Origin: Bacillus sp. PAMC26568
GTDB lineage: Bacteria; Bacillota; Bacilli; Bacillales; Bacillaceae
Length of the DNA: 64,000 nt
Assembly: GCF_014235785.1 (NCBI RefSeq)
Contig: NZ_CP060137.1
Coordinates: 2,480,001 to 2,544,000, forward strand
Direction of reading: 5' to 3'
Made by a program: the position numbers and the translations under genes. The notes below the pieces were generated by a model. That model was not told the DNA's origin and ran no database searches. It saw only the letters and a list, made by a program, of their open reading frames with translations. Shown here piece after piece: positions 36,119-45,219 of this stretch (positions within the stretch are counted from its first letter, which is position 1; the number at the start of each line of letters is the position of its first letter).

Positions 36119-36718
36119 CTATTCGTCATCTCGAAATTTTTCGATAAGGACTGGCTGAAATTGCGAGTGATCAAGTGCTGCCTCAACCGTCTCTAATAAT
36201 AAGTCCATTTTCGCCACTAATGAATTTGGCTTTTTAAATGGTGCATCTTGGCCAAACGGAATAAAATATATATTTTTTGTAGCCATCAGCTTCATTAAAT
36301 TCATGCCATTTAAACCAAGTGCATCATTGGTGGATATTCCAAGTACAATCGGTTGATGATTTCTTAGAGTAGCCTTTGCTGCCATTAACACCGGAGAGTC
36401 TGTCATTGCATTTGCAAGCTTGCTCATAGAATTTCCTGTCATAGGTGCCACAACCATACAATCAAGGGGGATTTTCGGTCCGAGCGGTTCTGCTTTTACA
36501 ATCGAGTCAATCACTTTATGTCCTGTTAAATCTTCAATCTTTTTGATCCATTCTTCACCCTCGCCAAACCTTGTATTTGTTGATTGGACTGTAAATGTGA
36601 CTACGGGCATTACATCTGCACCTTCGTCAATTAATCTTTTAATTTGCGGATAAACTGCATCATATGTGCAGTGAGATCCGGTTAAACCAAAACCGATTCG
36701 TTTTCCTTTAACCTTCAT
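36119..36718 (-). CDS. dpaB: Dipicolinate synthase subunit B
   Basis: Flavoprotein-like (HFCD fold) subunit of the enzyme that makes dipicolinic acid in the mother cell. 199 residues; begins KVKGKRIGFGLTGSHCTYD and carries the substrate/FMN-fold motif VVAPMTGNSMSKLANAMTD near 92. Start at the ATG at 36718, five nt after GGAAGGGG; the open frame to 36736 only adds the ribosome-binding site. Its ATG overlaps the dpaA TGA by 4 nt, matching the requirement for both subunits. Confidence 0.95.
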   Translation of the reverse strand: MKVKGKRIGFGLTGSHCTYDAVYPQIKRLIDEGADVMPVVTFTVQSTNTRFGEGEEWIKKIEDLTGHKVIDSIVKAEPLGPKIPLDCMVVAPMTGNSMSKLANAMTDSPVLMAAKATLRNHQPIVLGISTNDALGLNGMNLMKLMATKNIYFIPFGQDAPFKKPNSLVAKMDLLLETVEAALDHSQFQPVLIEKFRDDE

Positions 36719-37617
36719 GATGATGACCCCTTCCATCTGGAGTATTCTTCTGTCAGCAAAACGGCTAAAACATTTGCTACGATCTGTCCAGCCGTTTTTG
36801 GAGCGACAATCCCAGGAAGCCCTGGTGCCAGCAATGCTTTAATGCCTCGTTTTTCAGCATATTTAAAATCGGTTCCTCCCGGTTTTGAAGCAAGGTCAAT
36901 AATCAGTGTGTGTGCAGGCATTTTAGAAATTACTTTTGCGGTAACAATGTGATGAGGAATTGTATTAATGCAAATATCGATTTGAGAAACTTCCTTATCT
37001 AAGTCTTCCAGCTGAAAGGAATCAAGCCCCATCTCAATAATTCTTGCAATATGCGAAGATTTTCTTGCCCCAACCTTTACTCTGGCTCCAAGTGCTGAAA
37101 ATGTTCGTGCAACACTCATTCCTACACGGCCGAGACCCAGTACTGCTACTTTAGAGCCATGTATCGTGAAGTCTGTATGCTGTATCGCCATCATAATCGT
37201 TCCTTCAACTGTAGGAATCGAATTGTAAATGGCCACATCATCTCTTTCAAAAAGCTGGACTAATTCACGATTTGCAATATCAATTATTCCGTCTAAGTAT
37301 GAATTGCTTATTCCGGAATAAATAATGCAATGAGGCGGTGTCTTCGCAAAGATCTCCTCCGTTAACACTACTTCTTCATTGGAGAAAATGGTATCGACAT
37401 GACCTTCCAAATTCGTTCCGGGAACAGGCAAAATGATGGCATCTATTTCTTCAAAACGCACTTCGGCAAGCTTTAATTTCGAGGCTCCTGTAAACCCATG
37501 ATCAAGCTGGTCAAAACCGACTAAAAAAAGCTTGGCATCGAGTTCAGTTAATTTACGAATAACCTCCAGCTGCCTGGCATCTCCTCCAATGACTGCTATG
37601 TTCAGCCCTGTTAACAT
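36715..37617 (-). CDS. dpaA: Dipicolinate synthase subunit A
   Basis: Nicotinamide-nucleotide-binding dehydrogenase-like subunit that, with DpaB, oxidises the DapA product to dipicolinate for the spore core. 300 residues. Early MLTGLNIAVIGGDARQLE is family-specific; a Rossmann motif VAVLGLGRVGMSVART is near residue 155, and IDLASKPGGTDF near 230. The ATG at 37617 follows AAAGGAT. A SigK-like promoter lies about 80 nt upstream, consistent with mother-cell expression. Confidence 0.95.
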   Translation of the reverse strand: MLTGLNIAVIGGDARQLEVIRKLTELDAKLFLVGFDQLDHGFTGASKLKLAEVRFEEIDAIILPVPGTNLEGHVDTIFSNEEVVLTEEIFAKTPPHCIIYSGISNSYLDGIIDIANRELVQLFERDDVAIYNSIPTVEGTIMMAIQHTDFTIHGSKVAVLGLGRVGMSVARTFSALGARVKVGARKSSHIARIIEMGLDSFQLEDLDKEVSQIDICINTIPHHIVTAKVISKMPAHTLIIDLASKPGGTDFKYAEKRGIKALLAPGLPGIVAPKTAGQIVANVLAVLLTEEYSRWKGSSS

Positions 37618-37688
37618 ACGATCCTTTCACCTACTTTTTCGCGATGTATATATTCATTTTGATGTATTCCTGAGTGATCTTACTTAAA

Positions 37689-37716
37689 CATCTTATGTAA
37701 AATCAGCCTTCAGGGT
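37689..37716 (-). promoter_or_regulatory. Candidate SigK promoter of dpaA-dpaB
   Basis: On the minus strand CACC (AC at 37715-37716), 17-nt spacer, CATAAGATG (37689-37697). The SigK pattern is AC-N16/17-CATANNNTA; only the last -10 base differs. The B. subtilis operon is SigK-dependent. The 210-nt gap up to ymxH has no gene. Confidence 0.5.
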
Positions 37717-37800
37717 GATAGTCTTTGACGGATATAATTAAACGGTACGGAATTGCACCTAATCTGCATATAGACTTGAAGCCATTAGGCATTCAATAAA

Positions 37801-37829
37801 AAAAAGCGATGGATCCTCCATCGCTTTTT
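37801..37829 (-). terminator. Intrinsic terminator of ymxH
   Basis: Perfect 13-bp stem AAAAAGCGATGGA/TCCATCGCTTTTT with a 3-nt loop. It overlaps the ymxH stop codon (37828-37830) and continues into T's on the minus strand. Confidence 0.92.
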
Positions 37830-38085
37830 ACTCAATCAGCTTTATTTGATTATCTTCAATATCCAATATAATCATATCTGATCCAATTTTTTTAATATGC
37901 TGCCATGGGACCCTGATATCGTCTCCTTGTTTTCTAAATCCAAACCACTTAGTCGATGGTATAACAAGAGCTGTAATTTGACCGGATTGTTCATCTATTT
38001 CCAGATCCGTTTGACCTAAAACTCCTAATCTCTCCGCTCTTTTCACATCAACGATTTCTTTCCCGCTTAGCTCGCTCAGCCTCAT
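37828..38085 (-). CDS. ymxH: PRC-barrel protein YmxH (YlmC/YmxH family)
   Basis: 85-residue PRC-barrel-like protein (MRLSELSGKEIVDVKRAERL... then IPSTKWFGF and IRVPWQHIKKIG). The family is tied to sporulation in Bacillus, function unresolved. Start at the ATG at 38085, the family start; the frame open to 38118 is poorly conserved. It lies after mlpA, with a terminator between. Confidence 0.85.
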   Translation of the reverse strand: MRLSELSGKEIVDVKRAERLGVLGQTDLEIDEQSGQITALVIPSTKWFGFRKQGDDIRVPWQHIKKIGSDMIILDIEDNQIKLIE

Positions 38086-38133
38086 AAAACCACCATCCTT
38101 TTTATCATGTATATCCATCCAAAAATAAAAAAG

Positions 38134-38156
38134 ACCTGCAAGAAAATCTTACAGGT
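38134..38156 (-). terminator. Intrinsic terminator of mlpA
   Basis: ACCTGTAAGA/TCTTGCAGGT stem (one mismatch, 3-nt loop) followed by CTTTTTTATTTTT on the minus strand. Confidence 0.85.
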
Positions 38157-38167
38157 TCCTGGATTTG

Positions 38168-39409
38168 TTATCCTCTTAAAGCAGATGGTAATTTTCCGTC
38201 TGGGCTAATTAGTGCCACTGAGTAATTATCTGTGAATAATTGTTTTGCGAGTGCATTGACATTGTCAGCTGTCACTTCATTTATTTTCTCGATCATTTCA
38301 TCCAGGCTCCGATGACGCCCAAGCAGAAGCTCATTCTTTCCATTTCGGCTCATACGGCTATTTGTGCTTTCTAGCGAAAGCATCAAATTGCCTTTCATTT
38401 GTTCAATGCTGTTTGACAGTTCTTTTGAGGTAATGCCTTCTTTTTTGAAATTCGAAAGTGTTTCCTGAATGGTTTCAAACAAAACATCAAGCTGCGCACG
38501 GCCTGTTCCCCCGTAAATCGTCAGCATGCCATTATCCTTGTAGGATGAATGATATGAGAAAACGGAATAGGCAAGTCCTTTTTGTTCACGAACATCCTGA
38601 AACAATCGTGAGCTCATACTGCCTCCAAGAACATTATTTAATACGATTAAATCATAGATCTGCTCATGGCCGACCTGAAGACCGTCAAATCCAATGCAAA
38701 GGTGAGCTTGTTCTGTATCTTTAGTGCGGGCAAGCTTCTGATCCATGAATGCAGGAGGAGCGATTTCCACGCCCTTTTGAGACGTTTCAAATGATCCGAA
38801 CAGATTTTCCACTTCGGAAATAAAGCTTTCTGTAATGTTTCCTGCTACAGAGATTACAACATTTTCAGGAGTGTAATATTGATCCATATACTCCCTTAAT
38901 GTGTCGCTTTCAAATTCTCTAAGCGTTTCCTCAGTTCCTAAAATCGGATACCCAAGGGGATGATCTCCATATGTCGCCTTACTCAGCAAATCGTGGACGA
39001 TATCGTCAGGTGTATCTTCATACATTTTAATTTCTTCATAAACTACATTTTTTTCTTTCTTCAATTCGATCTCATCAAAGGTTGAATTAAAGAACATATC
39101 TCCAAGCACTTCAAGGGCAAAATTTGAATGTTCATCAAGCACCTTAGCATAGTAGCATGTGTATTCCTTTGAAGTAAAGGCGTTTACTTGTCCTCCGATA
39201 CTGTCAAATGATTCTGCAATATCTCTTGCAGATCTTGTTTTTGTGCCTTTAAAAAACATATGCTCTAAAAAGTGGGAAACCCCATTGTTTTTTTCATTTT
39301 CATTTCTTGAGCCCGTTCCAATCCAAACCCCGATTGCAACCGATCTTACGTGCGGGATGTTTTCGAGCACAATTCTTACACCATTTTGGCATGTGTATTT
39401 ATTAATCAA
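38168..39409 (-). CDS. mlpA: M16-family zinc peptidase MlpA (YmxG)
   Basis: Processing-peptidase-like zinc protease, 413 residues, with the inverted HxxEH motif SHFLEHMFFKG near residue 46 and the second-shell glutamate in VVYEEIKMYEDTP near 122, so it looks catalytically competent. The family is linked to regulation of extracellular protease production. The start is the TTG at 39409, six nt after AGGAGG. The gene is 38 nt downstream of ylxY, probably in the same transcript. Confidence 0.9.
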   Translation of the reverse strand: MINKYTCQNGVRIVLENIPHVRSVAIGVWIGTGSRNENEKNNGVSHFLEHMFFKGTKTRSARDIAESFDSIGGQVNAFTSKEYTCYYAKVLDEHSNFALEVLGDMFFNSTFDEIELKKEKNVVYEEIKMYEDTPDDIVHDLLSKATYGDHPLGYPILGTEETLREFESDTLREYMDQYYTPENVVISVAGNITESFISEVENLFGSFETSQKGVEIAPPAFMDQKLARTKDTEQAHLCIGFDGLQVGHEQIYDLIVLNNVLGGSMSSRLFQDVREQKGLAYSVFSYHSSYKDNGMLTIYGGTGRAQLDVLFETIQETLSNFKKEGITSKELSNSIEQMKGNLMLSLESTNSRMSRNGKNELLLGRHRSLDEMIEKINEVTADNVNALAKQLFTDNYSVALISPDGKLPSALRG

Positions 39410-39447
39410 ACTTGTTCCTCCTATCTGTAAGCTCCGAGACTCCGTGA

Positions 39448-40422
39448 TTATTTGAAATTTTCTTGCTGGGATGAAGGCAGACGTTTTTCATCTAAGAGCA
39501 TTGAAACAGAACCGAAAGAATAGCCCTTCTGTTTAATAGACTGTATCAGCGTTTCTAAGCTTCTTGATGTGGAATCAGTCGGATGCATGAGAATCATAGC
39601 ACCATTATGAACCTTTTTGAGAACGCGTTCAACTAATACGCTGGGCTCAGGCTTTTGCCAGTCAATGGTGTCAACACTCCATAATACCGTATCCATTTTG
39701 TATTGATCTGCAATCGTGATCACATCCTGTCTGAAGCTTCCGCTAGGAGGAGCAAACCAGACAGGTGTTTCACCTGTAATCTCTTTTAGAACTTCATTTG
39801 TCGAACCTATTTGCCTGCGGATTTGATCTGTCGTAATTCTTGCCATATCCGGATGCGAATAGGAATGATTTCCAATTTCATGGCCAGAATCTTTAATTTT
39901 TTTTACAAGCTCAGGATTTTCTTTTGCCCATCTGCCTTCAATAAAAAAGGTAGCTTTTACTTTATTTTCCTCTAGAACGCCAAGCATTACTGGAAGAAAT
40001 TCATTACCCCATGCGACATTAATGAGAAAAGAAACCATCTCTTTGTCAGGGTGTCCTCTGTAAATGGGAGCCGGCGGCAGATCAGCTAAATGGATATTTG
40101 GCTTAATCTGTTTATACACAAGCTTTTTCTCATCAAACCTTCCTGATTTCTTCATTCTTTTATAAGATTCATCAATATCGACTGTCACGCCATTATAGCC
40201 TGGTGTTGCTTTCCATACCGTATGTATATGAGCATCTTGGGCTGGTTTTTCATAGTCCTTCGCTTTTGCAGCAATCGTTTGGTAGAGTTGATTCCCTTGT
40301 TGCACAGCAGAAATATCTTTATTTTTTATCATACTGACATATGTCGCTGTATATGGGTTTTGTGTAGCAGCTGCAGTGAAGGCGATAATCAGCAAAATGC
40401 TGAAAAAATGATATCTTTTCAT
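39448..40422 (-). CDS. ylxY: Polysaccharide-deacetylase-like protein YlxY
   Basis: 324 residues with an N-terminal signal/anchor (KRYHFFSILLIIAFTAAA), so exported. The NodB-like domain follows (about 120-320). The metal histidines are present in GNHSYSHPDM near 200, and TVLWSVDTIDW near 255 and MHPTD near 290 fit. The usual first motif TFDDG is replaced by VAWGNE near 148, so the catalytic and metal-binding aspartates are missing and ordinary deacetylase activity is doubtful. This is the pattern of the sporulation-associated YlxY family. ATG at 40422 after AAGGGGG. Confidence 0.88.
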   Translation of the reverse strand: MKRYHFFSILLIIAFTAAATQNPYTATYVSMIKNKDISAVQQGNQLYQTIAAKAKDYEKPAQDAHIHTVWKATPGYNGVTVDIDESYKRMKKSGRFDEKKLVYKQIKPNIHLADLPPAPIYRGHPDKEMVSFLINVAWGNEFLPVMLGVLEENKVKATFFIEGRWAKENPELVKKIKDSGHEIGNHSYSHPDMARITTDQIRRQIGSTNEVLKEITGETPVWFAPPSGSFRQDVITIADQYKMDTVLWSVDTIDWQKPEPSVLVERVLKKVHNGAMILMHPTDSTSRSLETLIQSIKQKGYSFGSVSMLLDEKRLPSSQQENFK

Positions 40423-40515
40423 GTTTGTCTTCCCCCTTTTTACTAAAAAATATGTAAAGAGGGGACAAGGTAGAACATGTTGCTGCTGCATCAGTATACC
40501 CTAAAAAAAGCAAAA

Positions 40516-40543
40516 AGAAGCCAGCATTCTTTCTCTGGCTTCT
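40516..40543 (-). terminator. Intrinsic terminator of pnpA
   Basis: Perfect 9-bp stem AGAAGCCAG/CTGGCTTCT with a 10-nt loop, followed by TTTTTGCTTTTTTT on the minus strand. Confidence 0.85.
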
Positions 40544-40548
40544 ACACT

Positions 40549-42660
40549 TTAAGAATTTTGCTTTTCTTTTTCTTCACGAAGAACTGCTTTTCTGGAAAGA
40601 TTTACGCGACCTTGTTTATCAATTTCAGTTACCTTCACAAGCAACTCATCACCGATTTTAACAACATCCTCGACTTTTCCAACGCGCTCTTCAGCGAGTT
40701 CAGAAATGTGTACTAAACCGTCTTTGCCATTGAATATTTCAACGAAAGCACCGAACTTTTCAACGCGTTTCACTTTACCTAAATACATTTGTCCTACTTC
40801 TACTTCACGGACAATATCTTCGATGATTTGTTTTGCCTTTTGATTCATTTCTTCATTTGTTGATGAAATAAATACGGTTCCGTCTTGTTCAATGTCAATC
40901 TTAACGCCTGTTTCTTCAATGATTTTATTAATTTGCTTTCCGCTTGGTCCAATGACATCACGGATTTTATCAGGATTAATTGCCATCATTAAAATTTTAG
41001 GAGCATATTTAGACAGCTCTGTACGAGGAGTTTTAATCGTCGCAAGCATTGAATCCAGGATTTCCATGCGGCCTTTTTTAGCCTGCAGAAGTGCTTCTTC
41101 TAATATTTCACGGGATAATCCTTCAATTTTTATGTCCATTTGAAGGGCAGTTACGCCTTTAGCTGTACCTGCTACCTTAAAGTCCATATCTCCAAGATGA
41201 TCTTCCATTCCCTGAATATCAGTCAGCACTGAGTAATGCTCTCCTGATTTAACAAGACCCATTGCAATGCCTGCTACAGGAGCTTTAAGCGGAACTCCTG
41301 CATCCATCATGGCAAGCGTGCTTGCACAAATACTTGCTTGGGAGGTTGATCCGTTTGATTCAAGAACTTCTGATACCAGGCGGACTGTGTACGGGAAATC
41401 CTTTTCTGAAGGAATGACAGGCTCTAGAGCTCGTTCGCCTAACGCGCCATGGCCGATTTCACGCCGTCCTGGACCGCGCATAAATCCAGTTTCCCCTACA
41501 CTGAACAGCGGGAAATTGTAATGATGCATGAAGCGTTTCGTTTCTTCAAGGCCAAGACCATCAAGAATCTGCACATCTCCTAGTGCTCCAAGCGTACAAA
41601 TGCTGAGCGCCTGAGTTTGACCGCGTGTGAACAGACCTGAACCATGTGTACGGGATAACAAACCGACTTCAGATGAAAGAGGACGGATCTCATCAATTTT
41701 ACGTCCATCCGGACGGACTTTATCTTCAGTGATCAGACGGCGGACTTCTTGTTTGACTAATTTAGAGAGGATTTCTTTCACTTGTTTAAGAGTGTCAGCT
41801 TCCGCCTCCTGCTCTTCAAAATGAGCAATTACAGTTTTCTTCACTTCATTTATTGCTTCTTCACGTGCATGTTTTTCCTGAACTTGAATCGCTGAAAGCA
41901 AGTCTTTTTCAGCCATTTCCCGAATGCTTGTCTCAAGATCAGCATCAAGAACATACAGTTTAACTTCTGATTTTGCTTTCCCGACTTGAGCAGCAATCTC
42001 TTCTTGGAATGCAATCAAACGCTTGATTTCATTATGACCAAACATGATCGCTTCAAGCATCGTTTCTTCAGGAACTTCATTCGCTCCTGCTTCTACCATG
42101 TTAATGGCATCTTTTGTGCCTGCAACAATCAAGTTGATATCGCTTTTATCCATTTGCTCAACCGTCGGATTAATCACAAATTGATTATCCACACGGCCGA
42201 CAACTACACCTGCAATCGGGCCTTCAAATGGAATGTCAGACACAGTTAAAGCAAGAGATGAACCGAACATTGCTGCCATTTCAGATGAACAGTCCTGATC
42301 GACACTCATCACAATACTTACAACTTGTACTTCATTTCGGAAACCGTCAGCAAACAATGGACGCAATGGACGGTCAATCAGACGGCTTGCAAGAATGGCT
42401 TTTTCACTTGGGCGTCCTTCGCGTTTAATAAATCCACCAGGAATTTTACCAACTGCATAAAGGCGCTCTTCGTAATTGACAGTTAACGGGAAAAAGTCAA
42501 CTGTTTTAGGTTCTTTTGATGCTGTAGCTGTACTTAATACAGCTGTGTCTCCATAGCGGATAAGAGCAGCGCCATTTGCCTGCTTAGCCAGCTGGCCTAC
42601 TTCAACGGTCAATTCTCTTCCAGCCCAATCAATGGAGAACACTTGTTTTTCTTGTCCCAT
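40549..42660 (-). CDS. pnpA: Polyribonucleotide nucleotidyltransferase (PNPase)
   Basis: Phosphorolytic 3'-5' exoribonuclease of mRNA decay. 703 residues: two RNase PH domains (about 1-220 and 310-545, with [14 protein letters not shown] near 382 and [10 protein letters not shown] near 490), a KH domain ([16 protein letters not shown] near 560) and an S1 domain (about 620-690, [14 protein letters not shown]). Start at the ATG at 42660 ([12 protein letters not shown]), matching B. subtilis, though its GAGGAG is 11 nt upstream. The longer frame to 42684 lacks its own ribosome-binding site. It follows rpsO, as in most bacteria. Confidence 0.97.
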   Translation of the reverse strand: MGQEKQVFSIDWAGRELTVEVGQLAKQANGAALIRYGDTAVLSTATASKEPKTVDFFPLTVNYEERLYAVGKIPGGFIKREGRPSEKAILASRLIDRPLRPLFADGFRNEVQVVSIVMSVDQDCSSEMAAMFGSSLALTVSDIPFEGPIAGVVVGRVDNQFVINPTVEQMDKSDINLIVAGTKDAINMVEAGANEVPEETMLEAIMFGHNEIKRLIAFQEEIAAQVGKAKSEVKLYVLDADLETSIREMAEKDLLSAIQVQEKHAREEAINEVKKTVIAHFEEQEAEADTLKQVKEILSKLVKQEVRRLITEDKVRPDGRKIDEIRPLSSEVGLLSRTHGSGLFTRGQTQALSICTLGALGDVQILDGLGLEETKRFMHHYNFPLFSVGETGFMRGPGRREIGHGALGERALEPVIPSEKDFPYTVRLVSEVLESNGSTSQASICASTLAMMDAGVPLKAPVAGIAMGLVKSGEHYSVLTDIQGMEDHLGDMDFKVAGTAKGVTALQMDIKIEGLSREILEEALLQAKKGRMEILDSMLATIKTPRTELSKYAPKILMMAINPDKIRDVIGPSGKQINKIIEETGVKIDIEQDGTVFISSTNEEMNQKAKQIIEDIVREVEVGQMYLGKVKRVEKFGAFVEIFNGKDGLVHISELAEERVGKVEDVVKIGDELLVKVTEIDKQGRVNLSRKAVLREEKEKQNS

Positions 42661-42817
42661 ATAAGAATGAACTCCTCTCTTCATTTAAGTCACAACATAC
42701 AATTATGTATTATTATGAACCATTTAAATTCAACATATCAATGTTATTCAGGTATGTAAATAGATCGTGTTAAAATCTTATTTTATTCATTTAAGATATC
42801 AATTTAAATACACTAAA

Positions 42818-42839
42818 AAAGCGGGAATACTCCCGCTTT
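42818..42839 (-). terminator. Intrinsic terminator of rpsO
   Basis: Perfect 9-bp GC-rich stem AAAGCGGGA/TCCCGCTTT with a 4-nt loop and a T run on the minus strand, between rpsO and pnpA. Confidence 0.9.
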
Positions 42840-42846
42840 CCAAAGA

Positions 42847-43116
42847 TTATCGGCGTAAACCAAGCTTGTTGATCAGGTCACGATAACGAGTTACGTCATT
42901 ATTTCGTAGGTACGTTAAAAGATTACGGCGTTTACCTACCATTTTCAAAAGACCGCGACGTGAATGGTGGTCTTTCTTGTGAACACGTAAATGTCCATTA
43001 AGATTGTTAATATCCTCAGTTAGGATAGCGATTTGAACTTCTGGAGATCCAGTGTCCGTATCATGCGTTCTGTACTCAGCAATAAGTTCATTCTTACGTT
43101 CTTGAGTGATTGCCAT
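42847..43116 (-). CDS. rpsO: 30S ribosomal protein S15
   Basis: Primary 16S rRNA-binding protein of the central domain. 89 residues, the universal length; contains [16 protein letters not shown] and [18 protein letters not shown]. Start at the ATG at 43116, seven nt after AAGGAGGTGA. It has its own promoter at the end of ribF and a roughly 85-nt leader that may hold an S15 autoregulatory structure. Confidence 0.98.
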   Translation of the reverse strand: MAITQERKNELIAEYRTHDTDTGSPEVQIAILTEDINNLNGHLRVHKKDHHSRRGLLKMVGKRRNLLTYLRNNDVTRYRDLINKLGLRR

Positions 43117-43201
43117 CCTATTCACCTCCTTCATTTAAAAACCCCAATTACCGAGCAAACGTTGGTGAATCGTTCTGCCAAGCAATGGTTATAAAAGTTA
43201 C
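43117..43201 (-). promoter_or_regulatory. rpsO leader, candidate S15-responsive RNA
   Basis: About 85 nt between the predicted start of transcription and the rpsO ATG, with complementary segments (for example around ACCATTG/TTGGTGAA and GCTTGG/CCAACG on the minus strand). S15 represses its own gene through such leaders in Bacillales. I could not fold it rigorously, so this rests mostly on position. Confidence 0.35.
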
Positions 43202-43208
43202 ATTTATT

Positions 43209-43237
43209 AGAATACTATTATTCTGCTCAGATAGCAA
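43209..43237 (-). promoter_or_regulatory. Promoter of rpsO
   Basis: Minus-strand TTGCTA (43232-43237), 17-bp spacer, TATTCT (43209-43214), just downstream of the ribF stop codon. Confidence 0.5.
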
Positions 43238-43240
43238 GTG

Positions 43241-44191
43241 CTAATCTTGCATATCCTGAAAAAATTCCTCTGCTGAAGCTTTATCTTTTCCGATTTGGAC
43301 AATTAATTCATCAATCGAATTGAATTTTTGCTCACTTCTTATTCGTTTATACCAGATTATAGAAATATTCTTCCCATAAATAGATTTATTAAACTCAAAG
43401 ACGTGTACTTCTATGCTCGGTTTTACTTTTTTTTCATCATAAAACGTAGGCTTATATCCGATGTTGCAGACGCCATTATACGTGTCTCCATCTAATTGAA
43501 ACTGTACGGCATAAACTCCTGTAGGAGGAATGATATACGCCCCGTCAAGTTCGATATTGGCGGTTGGAAAACCAATGGTCCTGCCGCGTTTGTCACCATG
43601 TATGACCGTTCCATGTACTCTGTGCGGACGATTCAGCAAATGTCCTGCATATGCCACATCGCCGCTTCTTAAGACTTCCCTAATAAGCGTGGAGCTGATT
43701 TTCCGGTCATGGTCTGTTTGCTTGGCGATGGTTGTCTGCTCGAATTCACCTCTTGAATGAAATGGCATCGTCTCCATCGTCCCTTTTCCAAGTCTTCCGT
43801 ACGAATAATCAAAACCGGCAATCACATGCTTTACATTTAATCGTATTATGTATTCGTCAATAAATTCCTGTGGCAAAAGAGCTGCAAACTCCTCTGAAAA
43901 TTGGACGACAAAAAGATAATCAATCCCCAATTTTCCGATTAATTCTATTTTATCTTCGAGCGTTGTAATGGTTTCTACATGCTGAATTTCTTTTCTTAAT
44001 ACAACAGATGGGTGCGGATCAAACGTCATAACTGCACTTTTCAATCCTTTTTCTTCTGCTGTTTTTTTTGCCGTTAGTATCACTTCCTGATGCCCACGAT
44101 GAACGCCGTCAAAATAGCCTAGCGCCATTGCCAATTTAGGCATTTGAAGATCGTTTAAAGAATGCGGATGCGTTAGTTTGATCGTTTTCAC
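43241..44191 (-). CDS. ribF: Bifunctional riboflavin kinase/FAD synthetase
   Basis: Makes FMN and then FAD (B. subtilis RibC). 316 residues, the same as B. subtilis. N-terminal FMN adenylyltransferase domain with GYFDGVHRGHQEVI near 26 and a later SSTLIREVLRSGDV near 166; C-terminal riboflavin kinase domain with GRTIGFPTANIEL near 206. The start is the GTG at 44191 after AAAGGTGAG. It is 40 nt downstream of truB, in the nusA-infB-truB transcription unit. Confidence 0.96.
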   Translation of the reverse strand: MKTIKLTHPHSLNDLQMPKLAMALGYFDGVHRGHQEVILTAKKTAEEKGLKSAVMTFDPHPSVVLRKEIQHVETITTLEDKIELIGKLGIDYLFVVQFSEEFAALLPQEFIDEYIIRLNVKHVIAGFDYSYGRLGKGTMETMPFHSRGEFEQTTIAKQTDHDRKISSTLIREVLRSGDVAYAGHLLNRPHRVHGTVIHGDKRGRTIGFPTANIELDGAYIIPPTGVYAVQFQLDGDTYNGVCNIGYKPTFYDEKKVKPSIEVHVFEFNKSIYGKNISIIWYKRIRSEQKFNSIDELIVQIGKDKASAEEFFQDMQD

Positions 44192-44230
44192 TCGTGTTTC
44201 TCACCTTTTCTGTCTTCTTTCCTTCACAAG

Positions 44231-45145
44231 TCAGATTGCAAGGACTTTTGAAGGTTTAAGAAAGTGATGTTTTTCAGGATGCCGCTTATAAATGGCCAGG
44301 CATGAACCTTTTTCATCATAAACAACGATAGAATCCTCATGTGTGTATTGTTCATAACCCTCTGGAACCTCAAGCAGAGCGCCGTTTTTCACTTTCTCTG
44401 CTAATGTATCATTAATGACCATTTTGGGCAAATGATTTAGAGCCGTTCCGATTGGAATGAGGATATTCTGCAGGCGATTTTGATCTGCCAACTCTTCAAT
44501 TTCCTCAAAATGCAAACATTGATCAAGCGAAAACGAACCTGAAGCTGTTCTAATTAAGTATGACATATGGGCGGGATAGCCTAATTCTTCACCAATCATT
44601 ACTGCCAGCGTTCTAACATATGTACCTTTTGAACAATGAACCCGAAAACGAAACGTAACAGTATCTTCACCTTGGATGACATCAGATAATAATGTAAGCT
44701 CATGAATGGTAATTTTCCTTGCAGGCCGTTCAATTGTAAGTCCAGCTCTTGCATATTCATACAGTTTTTTCCCATTTATTTTTACGGCCGAGTACATTGG
44801 GGGTACCTGATCGATTTCTCCTGTCAGCCGCTTCAGCACTTCCAAGACATCTTTCTCAGAAATAACAGTATCCACTTTTTTTTGCTCAACAATTTCGCCA
44901 GACGCATCTTCTGTTGTGGTAGAGAATCCAATCGTAACTTCAGCTTCATAGCTTTTAGATGACGCAGTCAAATATTCTACAATCTTCGTTGCTCTTCCCA
45001 GACATACTGGAAGAACACCTGAAACATCGGGATCAAGGGTTCCAGTATGGCCAACTTTTTTTGTTTTTGCGATTCTTCTCATTTTTGCTACACAGTCATG
45101 AGATGTCATCCCTACAGGTTTATTTATTAATAAAACACCTTCCAT
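44231..45145 (-). CDS. truB: tRNA pseudouridine(55) synthase TruB
   Basis: Makes pseudouridine 55 in the T-loop of tRNAs. 304 residues; starts EGVLLINKPVGMTSHDC. The catalytic aspartate lies in KVGHTGTLDPDVSGVLP near residue 38, with YSAVKINGKKLYEYAR near 120 and the RVHCSKGTYVRTLA motif near 175; a C-terminal RNA-binding domain follows. The ATG at 45145 has only a weak ribosome-binding site. A terminator hairpin between rbfA and truB would lower its expression. Confidence 0.95.
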   Translation of the reverse strand: MEGVLLINKPVGMTSHDCVAKMRRIAKTKKVGHTGTLDPDVSGVLPVCLGRATKIVEYLTASSKSYEAEVTIGFSTTTEDASGEIVEQKKVDTVISEKDVLEVLKRLTGEIDQVPPMYSAVKINGKKLYEYARAGLTIERPARKITIHELTLLSDVIQGEDTVTFRFRVHCSKGTYVRTLAVMIGEELGYPAHMSYLIRTASGSFSLDQCLHFEEIEELADQNRLQNILIPIGTALNHLPKMVINDTLAEKVKNGALLEVPEGYEQYTHEDSIVVYDEKGSCLAIYKRHPEKHHFLKPSKVLAI

Positions 45146-45191
45146 TATTCACTTTCCGCCTTCCCGAGGAAACAAGAATTCATAAACGAAA

Positions 45192-45213
45192 AGGATAGAC
45201 TGATGTCTATCCT
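45192..45213 (-). terminator. Terminator-like hairpin between rbfA and truB
   Basis: Perfect 9-bp stem AGGATAGAC/GTCTATCCT with a TGAT loop, followed by TTTCGTTT on the minus strand. The T tract is short, so partial termination inside the operon is likely. Confidence 0.6.
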
Positions 45214-45219
45214 CTCCTG

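Noticed and set aside
36715-36718. Possible frameshift between dpaA and dpaB
   Set aside because: It is a normal 4-nt ATGA overlap between two separate subunit genes; similar overlaps occur at ymfF/ymfH, tepA/ylzJ, ATPase/permease and infB/ylxP.
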